A stretch of DNA of 64,000 nucleotides, taken from Sneathiella chungangensis. GTDB taxonomy: Bacteria > Pseudomonadota > Alphaproteobacteria > Sneathiellales > Sneathiellaceae. Position 1 is the first letter of the stretch. Each line of letters starts with the position of its first letter. The notes under the pieces were generated by a model that was given only the letters and a program-made list of their open reading frames with translations, was not told where the DNA came from and ran no database searches. Below are positions 17,897-27,086 of this stretch, piece by piece. The position numbers and the translations under genes were made by a program. The DNA is taken from contig NZ_WTVA01000014.1 in the NCBI RefSeq assembly GCF_009882935.1, positions 124,001 through 188,000 on the forward strand, read 5' to 3'.

Positions 17897-17908
17897 CACG
17901 AATTCGTG
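17897..17908. promoter_or_regulatory. 12-base palindrome upstream of the acyl-CoA dehydrogenase gene
   Basis: CACGAATTCGTG is a perfect palindrome in the divergent space between the rhodanese and acyl-CoA dehydrogenase genes. A -10-like TATAAT stands at 17937-17942 on the plus strand. The arrangement suggests an operator for a dimeric repressor. No regulator gene is adjacent, so the binder is unknown. Confidence 0.4.
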
Positions 17909-18008
17909 GAAACAAAAGCTTGGCTTTCATTCCCGTTATAATGTTATTATCCAACATAGCATGACGCCCATAGCGTCCGTCGAGATAAAAAATAAAAAGA
18001 GAGAGAAA

Positions 18009-19214
18009 ATGGATCTTTCGTTCACCGCACAAGACAATTCCTTCCGCGATGAGGTACGTCAGTTTCTGGCCGATGAATTTGACGACGATCTCAAACAGAA
18101 AATGGCGGAAAACAGAAACAGTTATCTGCCGAAGGCGGATCATGTCCGCTGGCAGGATGCATTGGCGAAAAAAGGCTGGCTGACACCCAACTGGCCGGTT
18201 GAGCATGGCGGTCCCGGCTGGACGACGACACAGAAATATGTTTTCGACACGGAAATGGCGAACGCCAATGCACCGGGTGTCGTGCCCTTCGGCATCAGCA
18301 TGTGCGCCCCGGTGATCATGAAGTTTGGCTCCGAAGAACAGAAACAGCGTTTTCTCCCAGACATTCGCGAGAACAAGGTCTGGTGGTGTCAGGGTTATTC
18401 CGAACCGGGCTCCGGTTCTGACCTTGCCAGCCTCCAGATGAAGGCCGAAGACAAGGGCGATCATTTTCTGTGCAACGGGTCGAAAATCTGGACGACACTG
18501 GCGCAATATGCCGACTGGATTTTCTGCCTTGTTAGAACATCGACATCCGGCAAGCCGCAGGAGGGAATCTCCTTCCTGCTGATTGATATGAAATCCGACG
18601 GCATTACCGTTGATCCGATTCAGACCCTGGATTTGCCGGTCAAGGGCGCGCAGGAAGTCAACCAGGTCTTCTTCAACGATGTGAAGGTACCGAAGGAGAA
18701 CCTGATCGGAGAGGTCAACAAGGGCTGGACCTACGCCAAGTATCTTCTCGAATTCGAGCGCGGCAACGCCTATGCCGGACGCCTCAAGCGCGGCCTTGAA
18801 AAAGTACGGGCCATTGCCTCGAAGGAAGTCGACGGGCAGGAACCGGTCATCAGTAATGCGGCGTTCAACGCCAAACTCGCGCGTCTGGAAATTGCCATAC
18901 AGGCGCTTGAAATGACCGAGCTTCGCATTCTGAGCAAACTGACGTCAGGCCAGAATATGGGGCCGGAATCCTCCCTGATGAAATGCCGTGGAACGGACCT
19001 GTATCAGGAGGTTGTCGAGCTCGCACTTGAGGCCGTCGGGACCTATTCGATGCCCTTTACGCCACTTTATCCGGGCCAGAACGAGGAACCGATCGGTGCG
19101 GATTACGCAAGTGGTGTTGCGCCGCGTTACTTCAACGCCCGCAAGGTGTCCATCTATGGCGGATCAAACGAGATACAGCGCAACATCATGGCGAAGCTGA
19201 TCCTCGGTCTCTGA
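18009..19214 (+). CDS. Acyl-CoA dehydrogenase
   Basis: 401 residues from the ATG at 18009, which follows an AGAGAGAAA stretch; the longer frame from 17862 would add 49 residues with no family match. The three ACAD domains are visible. The helical N-terminus (FRDEVRQFLADEF) comes first. The beta domain carries WCQGYSEPGSGSDLASL (FAD and substrate loop). The C-terminal helical domain ends in the signature YGGSNEIQRNI. It oxidises acyl-CoA to enoyl-CoA and passes electrons to ETF. The acyl chain cannot be told. No other beta-oxidation gene lies beside it, except the sulfotransferase 54 bases downstream. Confidence 0.93.
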   Translation: MDLSFTAQDNSFRDEVRQFLADEFDDDLKQKMAENRNSYLPKADHVRWQDALAKKGWLTPNWPVEHGGPGWTTTQKYVFDTEMANANAPGVVPFGISMCAPVIMKFGSEEQKQRFLPDIRENKVWWCQGYSEPGSGSDLASLQMKAEDKGDHFLCNGSKIWTTLAQYADWIFCLVRTSTSGKPQEGISFLLIDMKSDGITVDPIQTLDLPVKGAQEVNQVFFNDVKVPKENLIGEVNKGWTYAKYLLEFERGNAYAGRLKRGLEKVRAIASKEVDGQEPVISNAAFNAKLARLEIAIQALEMTELRILSKLTSGQNMGPESSLMKCRGTDLYQEVVELALEAVGTYSMPFTPLYPGQNEEPIGADYASGVAPRYFNARKVSIYGGSNEIQRNIMAKLILGL

Positions 19215-19268
19215 TCGGCCCGGACGATCCCGGACGGACATCGACAGGAAACGGAGCAAGGGCGGCCC

Positions 19269-20003
19269 ATGACGGAAGATGCCGAAGCCGTGCGCATTTC
19301 CATGTGGTCCGGCCCGCGCAATATTTCGACGGCGATGATGCGATCCTTCGCCAGCCGTCCCGGATGCAAGGTCGTAGACGAACCATTCTACGCCTACTAT
19401 CTTGCCCGGACAGGTCTTCGCCACCCGATGTTTGAAGAGGTGATAGCGAGCCAGCCGACTGACTGGCGCCTCGTTGCGGAGAACCTCAATGCGCCGCTTT
19501 TAAGTGCCAGGTTACTCTACATCAAGCATATGACCCACCATATGTTGGAAGAAATCGATCTCGGCGTGTTTCGAAATCATCTCAACTGCTTTCTCATACG
19601 CGACCCGCGCCGTGTGATCGCCTCCTATTCGGCGAAGTGGGACCGTATCACGACGGAGGACATCGGCATCAGGCGCCAGTTGGAGATTTTCAATGCGCTC
19701 ACACAACTGACCGGCAAGACCCCCGTTGTCATTGAAGCCGAGGATATTCTGAAGAAACCGGAAGAAATGCTCGCAAAGCTCTGTGCTGCCCTCGGGATTG
19801 ACTGGTGCGCGGAAATGCTGTCATGGGCCAGCGGGCGGCATCCGGAAGATGGCGTCTGGGCGTCCCATTGGTACGCATCGGTGGAAGCATCCACAGGGTT
19901 CGCACCCTTTGAAGAGCGGAAGATTGCACTTGCAGATAATCTCGAAGAACTTGCGGTCGAGCAACAACCCTACTACGACGCTCTTCGCGCCCACAAAATC
20001 TAG
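19269..20003 (+). CDS. Sulfotransferase family protein
   Basis: 244 residues. SGPRNIST (14-21) corresponds to the 5'-phosphosulfate loop that binds PAPS, and RDPRRVIASY (about 111-120) to the 3'-phosphate motif. The C-terminal half (WCAEMLSWASG, WASHWYASVEASTGF) is typical of a bacterial branch sometimes mislabelled as branched-chain aminotransferase. The expected reaction is sulfate transfer from PAPS to a hydroxyl or amine. The acceptor is unknown. It may be cotranscribed with the acyl-CoA dehydrogenase. The 3' end overlaps the convergent DUF1499 gene by four bases. Confidence 0.78.
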   Translation: MTEDAEAVRISMWSGPRNISTAMMRSFASRPGCKVVDEPFYAYYLARTGLRHPMFEEVIASQPTDWRLVAENLNAPLLSARLLYIKHMTHHMLEEIDLGVFRNHLNCFLIRDPRRVIASYSAKWDRITTEDIGIRRQLEIFNALTQLTGKTPVVIEAEDILKKPEEMLAKLCAALGIDWCAEMLSWASGRHPEDGVWASHWYASVEASTGFAPFEERKIALADNLEELAVEQQPYYDALRAHKI

Positions 20004-20458
20004 GAGCCGTTTTCCTGCTTCTTGACAGCGAGATCGAGTTTGCGCATCCAGTCCTTGATCCGCGCTTCATTCACCCCGAAATCACGATAGCCGTAATGGG
20101 CGCGGCTAAAAACAGCGAGGGTCGATTTCCCTGGCCCAAGATCGATGAATCGCGCCGTCACCGTATCGGGATATCCGATAAGTTTCGAATATTGGACATA
20201 ATCCACCTGCAGGTCCTTGCCAATCTCACGGCTGTTAAGTTTCTCCACGCGCGGCTCGGCCAGGGCGACCATTTCAAAAAGCGCCGCCAGTTTCGGGGCA
20301 TCAAATTCGAATATCGGGCTGATGGTTTTTGGCGGATACTGGGCGTAATCCGGAGGCGACATTAGGTACGTGTTTGGCTTGCGGGGTCTTTTAAGTGATG
20401 AAAAATCAAGCTCCGGCCTCTGGACATTCTTCAAAAGATTCTTCAACATTGTCAGCAC
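20000..20458 (-). CDS. DUF1499 domain-containing protein
   Basis: 152 residues matching DUF1499: PRKPNTYLMSPPDY near the N-terminus, a middle EKLNSREIGKDLQVDYVQYSKLIGYPD-like beta region and the conserved ending SRAHYGYRDFGVNEARIKDWMRKL. There is no signal peptide. Function is unknown. Its four-base overlap with the convergent sulfotransferase gene leaves no space for a terminator. Confidence 0.85.
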   Translation of the reverse strand: MLTMLKNLLKNVQRPELDFSSLKRPRKPNTYLMSPPDYAQYPPKTISPIFEFDAPKLAALFEMVALAEPRVEKLNSREIGKDLQVDYVQYSKLIGYPDTVTARFIDLGPGKSTLAVFSRAHYGYRDFGVNEARIKDWMRKLDLAVKKQENGS

Positions 20459-20536
20459 CCGCTTAATGAAAACCTTGTATTCCCGGATTAATAATCCAGA
20501 TTAGCCAATTATGATGAAAAAGTTAAAATAAATAAC

Positions 20537-21214
20537 ATGCTGTTGCGCGAACAATTTAACCGGGAACGGATAGACGAGCTAATTCGCGAAGCGAAACGCC
20601 AAGGGCCCTTCCATGCGCTAACCCACGAAGAACGTGAAGCAACCCGCCGGGAATTTCTTGCCAAGATTTCCCACGACAACGGTCTTTGGGTTTTCGGATA
20701 CGGGTCGCTTCTCTGGAACCCCGCCTTTCATTTTACCGAGTGGCAACCGGCGCGGCTTCACGGATTTCGGCGGCGTTTCTGTCTGCAAGCCTCCATCGGC
20801 CGGGGCAGCCCGGAAAAACCGGGATTGATGCTCGCGCTTGATCATGGCGGCTCGTGCAACGGCCGGGCTTTTCACATCGCGCCTGACAAAATCGAGAGCG
20901 AGACGGATATTCTGTGGATGCGGGAGATGGTCTCGGGCGCCTATAACGCCCGCCTGATCAAGATACGCCTTCCGCATGAGACGGTCACCGGCCTGACCTT
21001 TGTTATCAACCGTGCGCATCCCCGCTATATCGCCGAAATGGACATCGAAGACACGGCGCGGCTGGTTTCTTCAGGCGAGGGGCATCTTGGAACCTGCCGC
21101 GACTATCTCAACAACACGATAGCCCATCTCGATGAAATGAAAGTGAAGGACCGCTACCTCCACGAACTTCAGCAAAAGATACACGAGCTTGATCGTCGCA
21201 CGGATATGGCGTAA
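20537..21214 (+). CDS. ChaC-type gamma-glutamylcyclotransferase
   Basis: 225 residues. The glycine-rich substrate loop GYGSLLW (54-60) marks the gamma-glutamylcyclotransferase fold. FHFTEWQPARLHGFRRRFCL and the Arg-rich block IGRGSPEKPGLMLALDHGGSC follow the ChaC branch, which cleaves glutathione to 5-oxoproline and Cys-Gly. It is cytoplasmic. It diverges from DUF1499 and has no visible glutathione-related neighbour. Confidence 0.9.
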   Translation: MLLREQFNRERIDELIREAKRQGPFHALTHEEREATRREFLAKISHDNGLWVFGYGSLLWNPAFHFTEWQPARLHGFRRRFCLQASIGRGSPEKPGLMLALDHGGSCNGRAFHIAPDKIESETDILWMREMVSGAYNARLIKIRLPHETVTGLTFVINRAHPRYIAEMDIEDTARLVSSGEGHLGTCRDYLNNTIAHLDEMKVKDRYLHELQQKIHELDRRTDMA

Positions 21215-21250
21215 CAAGCCGGCAGCGGTCAACGAACAGATGCGAGCTTC

Positions 21251-22057
21251 ATGAAAACCGATCCTTCCAACGGTCTGCCGCCGGTATTTGTCATAAACCG
21301 GTCAAAAGATATCCAACGCCGCACCGATATGACGGAACGCCTCGCGAAAGTCGGGGTGACACCCATTTTCTTTGAAGCCGTCGATGGATATCAACTCGAT
21401 GTCGACACTCTCCCTGAGTATGACCGTGAGAAACGGCGGCGCTATTTCGGCAAGGATTTGAAAGCGGGGGAAATTGGCTGCCTCCTCTCACACAAGAGAA
21501 TCTACGAAAAAATGGTGGCCGAAGATATTCCGCAAGCACTCGTGCTCGAAGATGATGTCTTCTTGGCGGACGACGTCAAATCCGTTCTTGAGGACATACA
21601 GGAAACCAGTCTTCCCTGGGATCTGATCCGCTTTGTTGGCCACGGCAAAGTATTCGATATCGGCTATCGACGTCTCTGCGAACTCCGTAACGGCTATAGC
21701 ATCACCCGGGTACCAACATCGCCAAGCGGCGCCTATGCCTATCTGCTGACCCGGAAAGCCGCGAAGAGGCTGCTTTACTTCATGCAGAAAAATTGGGTGC
21801 CAGTGGACATCGTCCATAGCCGCAGTTGGCAGACGGGGCTCGAGACATTCCTTATTCATCCCTCGCCCGTCGTTCCGGATCTTGAGGGACCCTCCACAAT
21901 CGGCGATGAGCGGTTTGATAAAGCCAAGCAAATAAAGGGCCTGACGAAGCTTCTCCACCCCTTTTACCGCTTCTGGTACAAGCTGAGCAACGGCGCCGGC
22001 AAACGTCTGCTATATTTGACGAGCTGGTTCCGCGATCGAAAATACACCGCAAAGTGA
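21251..22057 (+). CDS. Glycosyltransferase family 25 protein
   Basis: 268 residues. PVFVINRSKDIQRRTDMTERLAKVGV is the N-terminal GT25 pattern. GEIGCLLSHKRIYEKMV and ALVLEDDVFL (with the EDD acidic motif for the metal-bound nucleotide sugar) follow, then GAYAYLLTRKAAKRLL. Family members add galactose or similar sugars to lipooligosaccharide cores. It lies alone, 36 bases after chaC, without other surface-polysaccharide genes, so its target is not evident. Confidence 0.88.
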   Translation: MKTDPSNGLPPVFVINRSKDIQRRTDMTERLAKVGVTPIFFEAVDGYQLDVDTLPEYDREKRRRYFGKDLKAGEIGCLLSHKRIYEKMVAEDIPQALVLEDDVFLADDVKSVLEDIQETSLPWDLIRFVGHGKVFDIGYRRLCELRNGYSITRVPTSPSGAYAYLLTRKAAKRLLYFMQKNWVPVDIVHSRSWQTGLETFLIHPSPVVPDLEGPSTIGDERFDKAKQIKGLTKLLHPFYRFWYKLSNGAGKRLLYLTSWFRDRKYTAK

Positions 22058-22168
22058 TCCCGGCAGGCAGAAATACCGATCGCAGCCCTGAAAGGATAAC
22101 AGGCCAATACATTGGATGCGCAGAAGGCGGCATCATTGCCGTCGTCTTCGATTTGGCCGCCTGACGCG

Positions 22169-23413
22169 CTAAACAGGAAGGAAGCCGGTCAATAAAAGTG
22201 CGATACTGAAAAGTAGTCCAAGCACTGGCACCCAAATTGGTACGACGAAAACGGATGTTGAGGGCGACGGGCTTGTTCGCTTCAACCGGATCAGCGCGAG
22301 ATTCACGAAACAGAAGACAATGAGAACAATAGTGGATGTGGCCTCCGCCAGCCGGGCGATCGGCAAGAGCGTCGCGAAAACCAGGACCAAGGCGACGACA
22401 ACGCCCGTGGCGACAAGCGGCGTCCGCGTGACCGGGCTAACCGACGCAAGGAACGACGGGAGGTTCTTTTGCATCGCCAGGCCGTATAACACGCGTGACG
22501 CCATAATAATCTGGATAAGCACGCCATTTGTCGTGGCGACAATGGCAATCGTCCGAAAAATGCCCCCTGTCGTGTCCCCGGATTTTTCGAAGACGAGCGC
22601 AAGCGGGGCGGCGGAGCCGGCAAGATCCGCCATCGGCACGACGAGCACGACGACCGAAACGACGAGAAAATACAGGATGGAGGCGATCAGAAGGGTAAGA
22701 AAGATGCCGCGCGGCAGCGTTTTATGCGGTTCGACAACTTCTTCGGCGACATTGGCCATATCCTCGAACCCGACAAACGCAAAAAACGCCAGCAGACTCG
22801 CGGAAATAATACCGCCCCAGGTCGAAATCTCGAAAGGCGGCAGCAATTCCGCCGTCCTTGACAGAATTTCCGGATCGGCGCTGACGCCATAATATATGAC
22901 GAGAATGAGCCCCCCCATCTCGATCAGGGTGAAAATCGCCGCAATCATTACCGATTCCAGGATTCCCCAGGCCGCCATCACACCAACGATCAGGATAACG
23001 GCCACCGCGATCACGGTCGGCGGCACAGGGACGATCTCGCCAATATATGCCGCCGCACCGATAGAGACCGCCGCCGACGATACGATACCCGACGCGGCCA
23101 CCAGCAATCCGACGACAAGGGTCAGGGTCGAGGAATTAAACCCAGCCCTTACATAAGCGGCCTCGCCGGCGCTGACTGGATGTCGCGTGGAAAGTTCGGC
23201 GTAAGCGAACCCGGTAAATGAAACGACGCCGGCCGCAATCAGAAAGGAGATGGGGGCGTATATACCCGCGCGCGCCGCCGTTGTCCCGACCAACACATAT
23301 ATGCCGGCGCCAATTGTGACGCCCAACCCATAAAGCGTTAATAGCGGAAGGGTGAGCTTTCGCTTGAGCTCGACAGGGACTTTCGCAGTCACGATCTTTT
23401 CCATTTTTTCCAC
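22169..23413 (-). CDS. APC-superfamily amino acid permease
   Basis: 414 residues with about twelve hydrophobic segments. The first helix holds GLGVTIGAGIYVLVG, the substrate- and sodium-site signature of the APC fold. GFAYAELSTRHPVSAGEAAYV and AFFAFVGFEDMANVAEEVVEPHKTLPRGI are further family marks. It probably imports or exchanges an amino acid or polyamine; which one cannot be inferred. It is downstream of the Usp and Lon-type genes on the same strand, with a 52-base gap. Confidence 0.9.
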   Translation of the reverse strand: MEKMEKIVTAKVPVELKRKLTLPLLTLYGLGVTIGAGIYVLVGTTAARAGIYAPISFLIAAGVVSFTGFAYAELSTRHPVSAGEAAYVRAGFNSSTLTLVVGLLVAASGIVSSAAVSIGAAAYIGEIVPVPPTVIAVAVILIVGVMAAWGILESVMIAAIFTLIEMGGLILVIYYGVSADPEILSRTAELLPPFEISTWGGIISASLLAFFAFVGFEDMANVAEEVVEPHKTLPRGIFLTLLIASILYFLVVSVVVLVVPMADLAGSAAPLALVFEKSGDTTGGIFRTIAIVATTNGVLIQIIMASRVLYGLAMQKNLPSFLASVSPVTRTPLVATGVVVALVLVFATLLPIARLAEATSTIVLIVFCFVNLALIRLKRTSPSPSTSVFVVPIWVPVLGLLFSIALLLTGFLPV

Positions 23414-23465
23414 AACTGCCCCGTTCCTAAAACGGTTGACTGAAGGATGTAATTATCTGCCATGG

Positions 23466-24305
23466 TCACCGGACGAAAAGCAACGGATGACGGCTTATAA
23501 GGAGTGCCTCCTGACATGCCGGATCTTCCAGAAATGCCCCGCCGACCATCATCACGACAGTGCAATCTACCGGAGAAATGGCCTCAATAACTTCTGGACC
23601 TCCGGTCATGACAGGCGCCACTCGAGGCGTGCCCTGCTTTTCCCCGCTGTATTGCTGGGCGATCGTCGCAAGTTCCGCACAGTCTTCATCGTTCAATCCG
23701 ACGGGAAGAAGGGTAATTTTCCCCGCCGGGGCACCAAGGAGCGTGACGGACGCCAGAATTCCCTGCTTTGCGGCAGTAAGGGAATCGCAGATAACCGTGA
23801 CGTCCGCTTGCAAGCTTTTGGCGCCCTTCAGCAACAGGGTCGGGTGAAGCAATTCCGTTATCGCCTCACGACTGCTGAGACGTCCCCGGAAATTTCGGGC
23901 ATGAAGACGCCCGGTACATTCCAGGATGACCAGATCGGCGTCGCCCCACTCTCCTATGTCACCGCGCCACCCCTCGCCGCGCAGGGCGCGAAACCCGACG
24001 GTAATCTTGCGATGACGCGCCGCCTGCTCCAACTGTCGCTGGACGCTACGCGCCATTGCGCGAAGCTGCGCCTCCAAGGTTAAGCGGTCAAGATGATGCG
24101 CAATGGGAGACGAGAGGCGAAACTCGCGTATAAAATCCAGCTCGCCAACCGTGAAAAGATCGCTGTCCTCGATAAAAATACCCCGCAACTCGCCGCCGAG
24201 GCGCGCCGCGATTTCAATGGCCGCTCCCATCGTTTCCCGGCAATGCGTCGCCGCGTCGATCTGGAGCAAAACCCGGCGATATTTCGGAGGCGCAAGCTCA
24301 GCCAT
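23466..24305 (-). CDS. UspA-like stress protein
   Basis: 279 residues from the ATG at 24305, inside the end of the upstream Lon-type gene (8-base overlap); a frame extending to 24431 would overlap that gene much further and lacks family similarity. The N-terminus YRRVLLQIDAATHCRETMGAAIEIAARLGGELRGIFIED has the alpha/beta layout of universal stress proteins. A second, weaker half follows (ADVTVICDSLTAAKQ). The ATP-binding G-x2-G-x9-G motif is not clear. A role in stress response or in modulating the coupled protease is a guess. Confidence 0.6.
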   Translation of the reverse strand: MAELAPPKYRRVLLQIDAATHCRETMGAAIEIAARLGGELRGIFIEDSDLFTVGELDFIREFRLSSPIAHHLDRLTLEAQLRAMARSVQRQLEQAARHRKITVGFRALRGEGWRGDIGEWGDADLVILECTGRLHARNFRGRLSSREAITELLHPTLLLKGAKSLQADVTVICDSLTAAKQGILASVTLLGAPAGKITLLPVGLNDEDCAELATIAQQYSGEKQGTPRVAPVMTGGPEVIEAISPVDCTVVMMVGGAFLEDPACQEALLISRHPLLFVR

Positions 24306-26745
24306 TTTCCGGCCCCGCAGATTTCCCGTCCTCCGTGGATTTGACATAGCGTCGCGCGGCATCAGCGAAAGCCTCCAGCCGCGCCTTGACCTTTCCGTTA
24401 ATGGAATCCACCGGATAATTGCCGGAATCATTCAATTCACCGGCTTTTTCTCCTGTCAGAATTTCAATCCCTTCGTCGATGCTGGCAACCGCATAAATAT
24501 GGAAAAGTCCCTTTTCGGCCGCGGCGACCACCTCGTCCTTAAGCATCAGGTGTTTGACATTGGCTTTTGGGATAAGCACGCCCTGCTCTCCGGTCAGGCC
24601 GCGAAAATCACATAAATCGAAGAATCCCTCGATCTTTTCATTTACGCCGCCGATGGCCTGCACCTCGCCAAACTGGTTGACTGACCCTGTGACCGCGAGA
24701 GATTGCTTTATCGGGACTTTCGATAAGGCCGAGAGGAGTGCATATAGCTCAGTTGACGAGGCGCTGTCGCCATCGACACCGCCGTAGGATTGCTCGAAAA
24801 CGAGACTCGCCGTCAACGACAGCGGTTTGTCTTCCGTATAACGGGCCGCGAGGAAATTCGAAAGGATCAGCACGCCCTTCGAATGCAGTGGTCCGCCAAG
24901 CTCCACTTCCCGCTCGATATCTACCACACGGCCGCGACCAAGATGTACCCGCGCTGTAATTCTGCTCGGTCGGCCAAAGGCAAAATCGCCAAGCTGGAGA
25001 ACAGACAGGCCGTTAATTTGCCCCACCCTTGTGCCATCGGTGTCCAGCATCATCGTGCCGCGCTCGAACTGCTCCTGCGTGCGTTCCCGCAACCGGTCCG
25101 ACCGGTAAATATGCGCCTTGACTGCCTGATCGACGTCCGCCCCGGTTATCTGCTTTGCCCCGCGGGAGGAAGCCCAATAGTCCGCTTCCGATAAAAGATC
25201 GGAAAGCGAGCGGGTATGGCTCAAGAGGCGTTCCGTATCGCCGGTAAGGCGCGTCATGCGCTGCATGACCTGTTCCACTGCATTGCGCTTGAGCGGCATC
25301 AGCTGTTTCTTGCGTGCTTCCGTGGCAACATATCGCGCGTAAAGCGTAACCGCGTCATCCGTGACGGGAAGCCGATCATCAAAATCAACCGGGACTTTGA
25401 AAAGATTGTGAAAATCGTGATCGTTCTGGCTGAGCAGATAGTAAAGAACCGGATCGCCAATAAGAATGACTTTGATGTCCAGGGGAATTGTCTCGGGCTG
25501 AAGGCTTACCATACTGCCGAGCGACATCATCTGCGTAAGCGATTCAATCCGGATTTCACGGCTTCTCAATTCACGTTTTAGCGTTTCCCAGGCATAGGGC
25601 TGAAACAATAGTCGGCGGGCATCGAGAATAAGATATCCCCCGTTTGCGCGGTGAAGGGCACCCGCCTTGATCAGACGGAAATCGGTCACAAGCGAGCCGA
25701 ATTCGGAGCGGTGTTCAATCCGCCCCAGCAAATTCTCAACCGTCGGATTGTCTTCATAAACAATCGGGGCGCCGCCTTTGGCATCGTGACTGACCAGGAC
25801 ATTCACCTGACAGTTGCCAATGACCCGGTCCTGCTGAATGGCGATATTCGCGGCCACCTGAGCGGGGGCCGTTTCAACCGCCTCATCCTTACTCAGCCGG
25901 AAAACATCGCTGTGATTGATAACGTAATCCCGGACTTCATCCAGAAATTCGACGACTGCCGTGCAGTCTTTCCATTTCTCGCGATTTTCATCGATCAGAT
26001 GATCAACGGCAAAGCTCGTCACCTCCCGGTTGAGCTTGATAATCTCCCGGCGCTGTTCGCGTTCCAACTCCGGCAGCATGCGGACGGCGGTCTGGAGGTC
26101 CCCTTCAAGTTCGCTGATGTCTTTCTTGATCTGCTCCTGCTCCTCGCCCGGCATCTTCGAGAAAACGGCTGGATCGATGACTTTCCCTCCGCGAGCGGGA
26201 GCAAGCGCCAGCCCCATCGGTGTGCGGACAAGCGCAATATTTTTCTCACCGGCCTTTTTCTGAAGCTCTTCAAAGGCCTCTTCCTGCTTCAGTTTAAATT
26301 GCTCGACTATGACATCAAGCCGCGTGCGGTAGTCCTCGCTCTCATAGGCGGCGGCGATCACCACCCGGACTTCCTCGGCAAGGCTTTCCATCTGCCTTGC
26401 AAGTTCCTTCGCGCGACCAGCCGGCAGGCGCAAAATTTTTGGGTGATCCGGTTCGGCGAAATTATTGACGTAACACCAATCGTCGGGAACGGGTTTCGCC
26501 GCCGCTTCGGGCTCCAGATACCGCAGGATTGTCTCGGTCTTGCCGGCGCCGGCGGGGCCGAACGCGAACAAATTAAAGCCCTGATGGCGAACGCCGATGC
26601 CAAAACGTATAGCCTCGACGGCCCTGTCCTGACCGAGAGGCTCCCACAGATCCTCAAGTTCAGAGGTGTCCTTGAACCCAAGCGCCGCAAGATCATACTT
26701 GCGGCATAATTCAGACGCCGACAACGCCTTGTGTTCAGCCATCAC
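24298..26745 (-). CDS. Lon-family ATP-dependent protease (YcbZ/LonB-like)
   Basis: 815 residues. The ATPase part has Walker A GPAGAGKT (63-70) and, after an unusually long coiled insertion rich in Glu and Lys (about 130-260), the AAA core with GGYLILDARRLL. The C-terminal protease domain has the Lon Ser-Lys dyad: Ser in GDSASSTE near residue 660, Lys in NEKIEGFF near residue 702. It lacks the N-terminal domain of housekeeping Lon and matches the YcbZ group of Lon-related proteases. Two adjacent ATGs open the gene. It is first of three genes (protease, Usp-like, permease). Confidence 0.9.
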   Translation of the reverse strand: MMAEHKALSASELCRKYDLAALGFKDTSELEDLWEPLGQDRAVEAIRFGIGVRHQGFNLFAFGPAGAGKTETILRYLEPEAAAKPVPDDWCYVNNFAEPDHPKILRLPAGRAKELARQMESLAEEVRVVIAAAYESEDYRTRLDVIVEQFKLKQEEAFEELQKKAGEKNIALVRTPMGLALAPARGGKVIDPAVFSKMPGEEQEQIKKDISELEGDLQTAVRMLPELEREQRREIIKLNREVTSFAVDHLIDENREKWKDCTAVVEFLDEVRDYVINHSDVFRLSKDEAVETAPAQVAANIAIQQDRVIGNCQVNVLVSHDAKGGAPIVYEDNPTVENLLGRIEHRSEFGSLVTDFRLIKAGALHRANGGYLILDARRLLFQPYAWETLKRELRSREIRIESLTQMMSLGSMVSLQPETIPLDIKVILIGDPVLYYLLSQNDHDFHNLFKVPVDFDDRLPVTDDAVTLYARYVATEARKKQLMPLKRNAVEQVMQRMTRLTGDTERLLSHTRSLSDLLSEADYWASSRGAKQITGADVDQAVKAHIYRSDRLRERTQEQFERGTMMLDTDGTRVGQINGLSVLQLGDFAFGRPSRITARVHLGRGRVVDIEREVELGGPLHSKGVLILSNFLAARYTEDKPLSLTASLVFEQSYGGVDGDSASSTELYALLSALSKVPIKQSLAVTGSVNQFGEVQAIGGVNEKIEGFFDLCDFRGLTGEQGVLIPKANVKHLMLKDEVVAAAEKGLFHIYAVASIDEGIEILTGEKAGELNDSGNYPVDSINGKVKARLEAFADAARRYVKSTEDGKSAGPENG

Positions 26746-27086
26746 TTAGCCCTTCCCTCTGTTCAACAATCTGACTCTAGCATAATATCTGCCATTCAAT
26801 ATGAGCCAAATCAATGAGCAAGCAAAACAGGGCGACCCGCCGTTCGTTTATATATTTGGCTGCTTTGGTGGCGACGATGATCAGGCGGTATTTCGTGCCT
26901 ATCTTTTTAGTGACTCGCGCCTGAAACTTCGGTCGGCGCATTAAATCCACAGAATATCATGTAAATTTCATATGGTGGAACGTCTCCGCGTATTCGCGAC
27001 TTGCGGAATATTAGGAAAATATGGTCTAGTTTTATTGCCAATATTTGAGACATACAAATATGGCCATTTTTGCAGGGAGGTAAAAA
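26746..27086. other. Divergent intergenic region between lon-type gene and TRAP dctP (341 bases)
   Basis: No convincing gene is visible. It should carry promoters for both directions. AT-rich stretches occur near 26780-26800 and 26940-27060. A GCAGGGAGG ribosome site for dctP is at 27072-27080. No TTGAY-N4-RTCAA site is present, unlike three other intergenic regions in this window. Confidence 0.5.

Noticed and set aside
20485-20497. GGATTAATAATCC dyad between DUF1499 and chaC
   Set aside because: Short and A/T-rich; likely a chance palindrome without further support.
23430-23444. CCGTT…AACGG hairpin as a terminator or operator before the permease gene
   Set aside because: Only a 5-base stem and no T run; too weak to call.
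25651-26709. 352-codon open frame on the plus strand
   Set aside because: It lies fully opposite the Lon-type protease, which has complete catalytic motifs. The antisense protein shows no family features.
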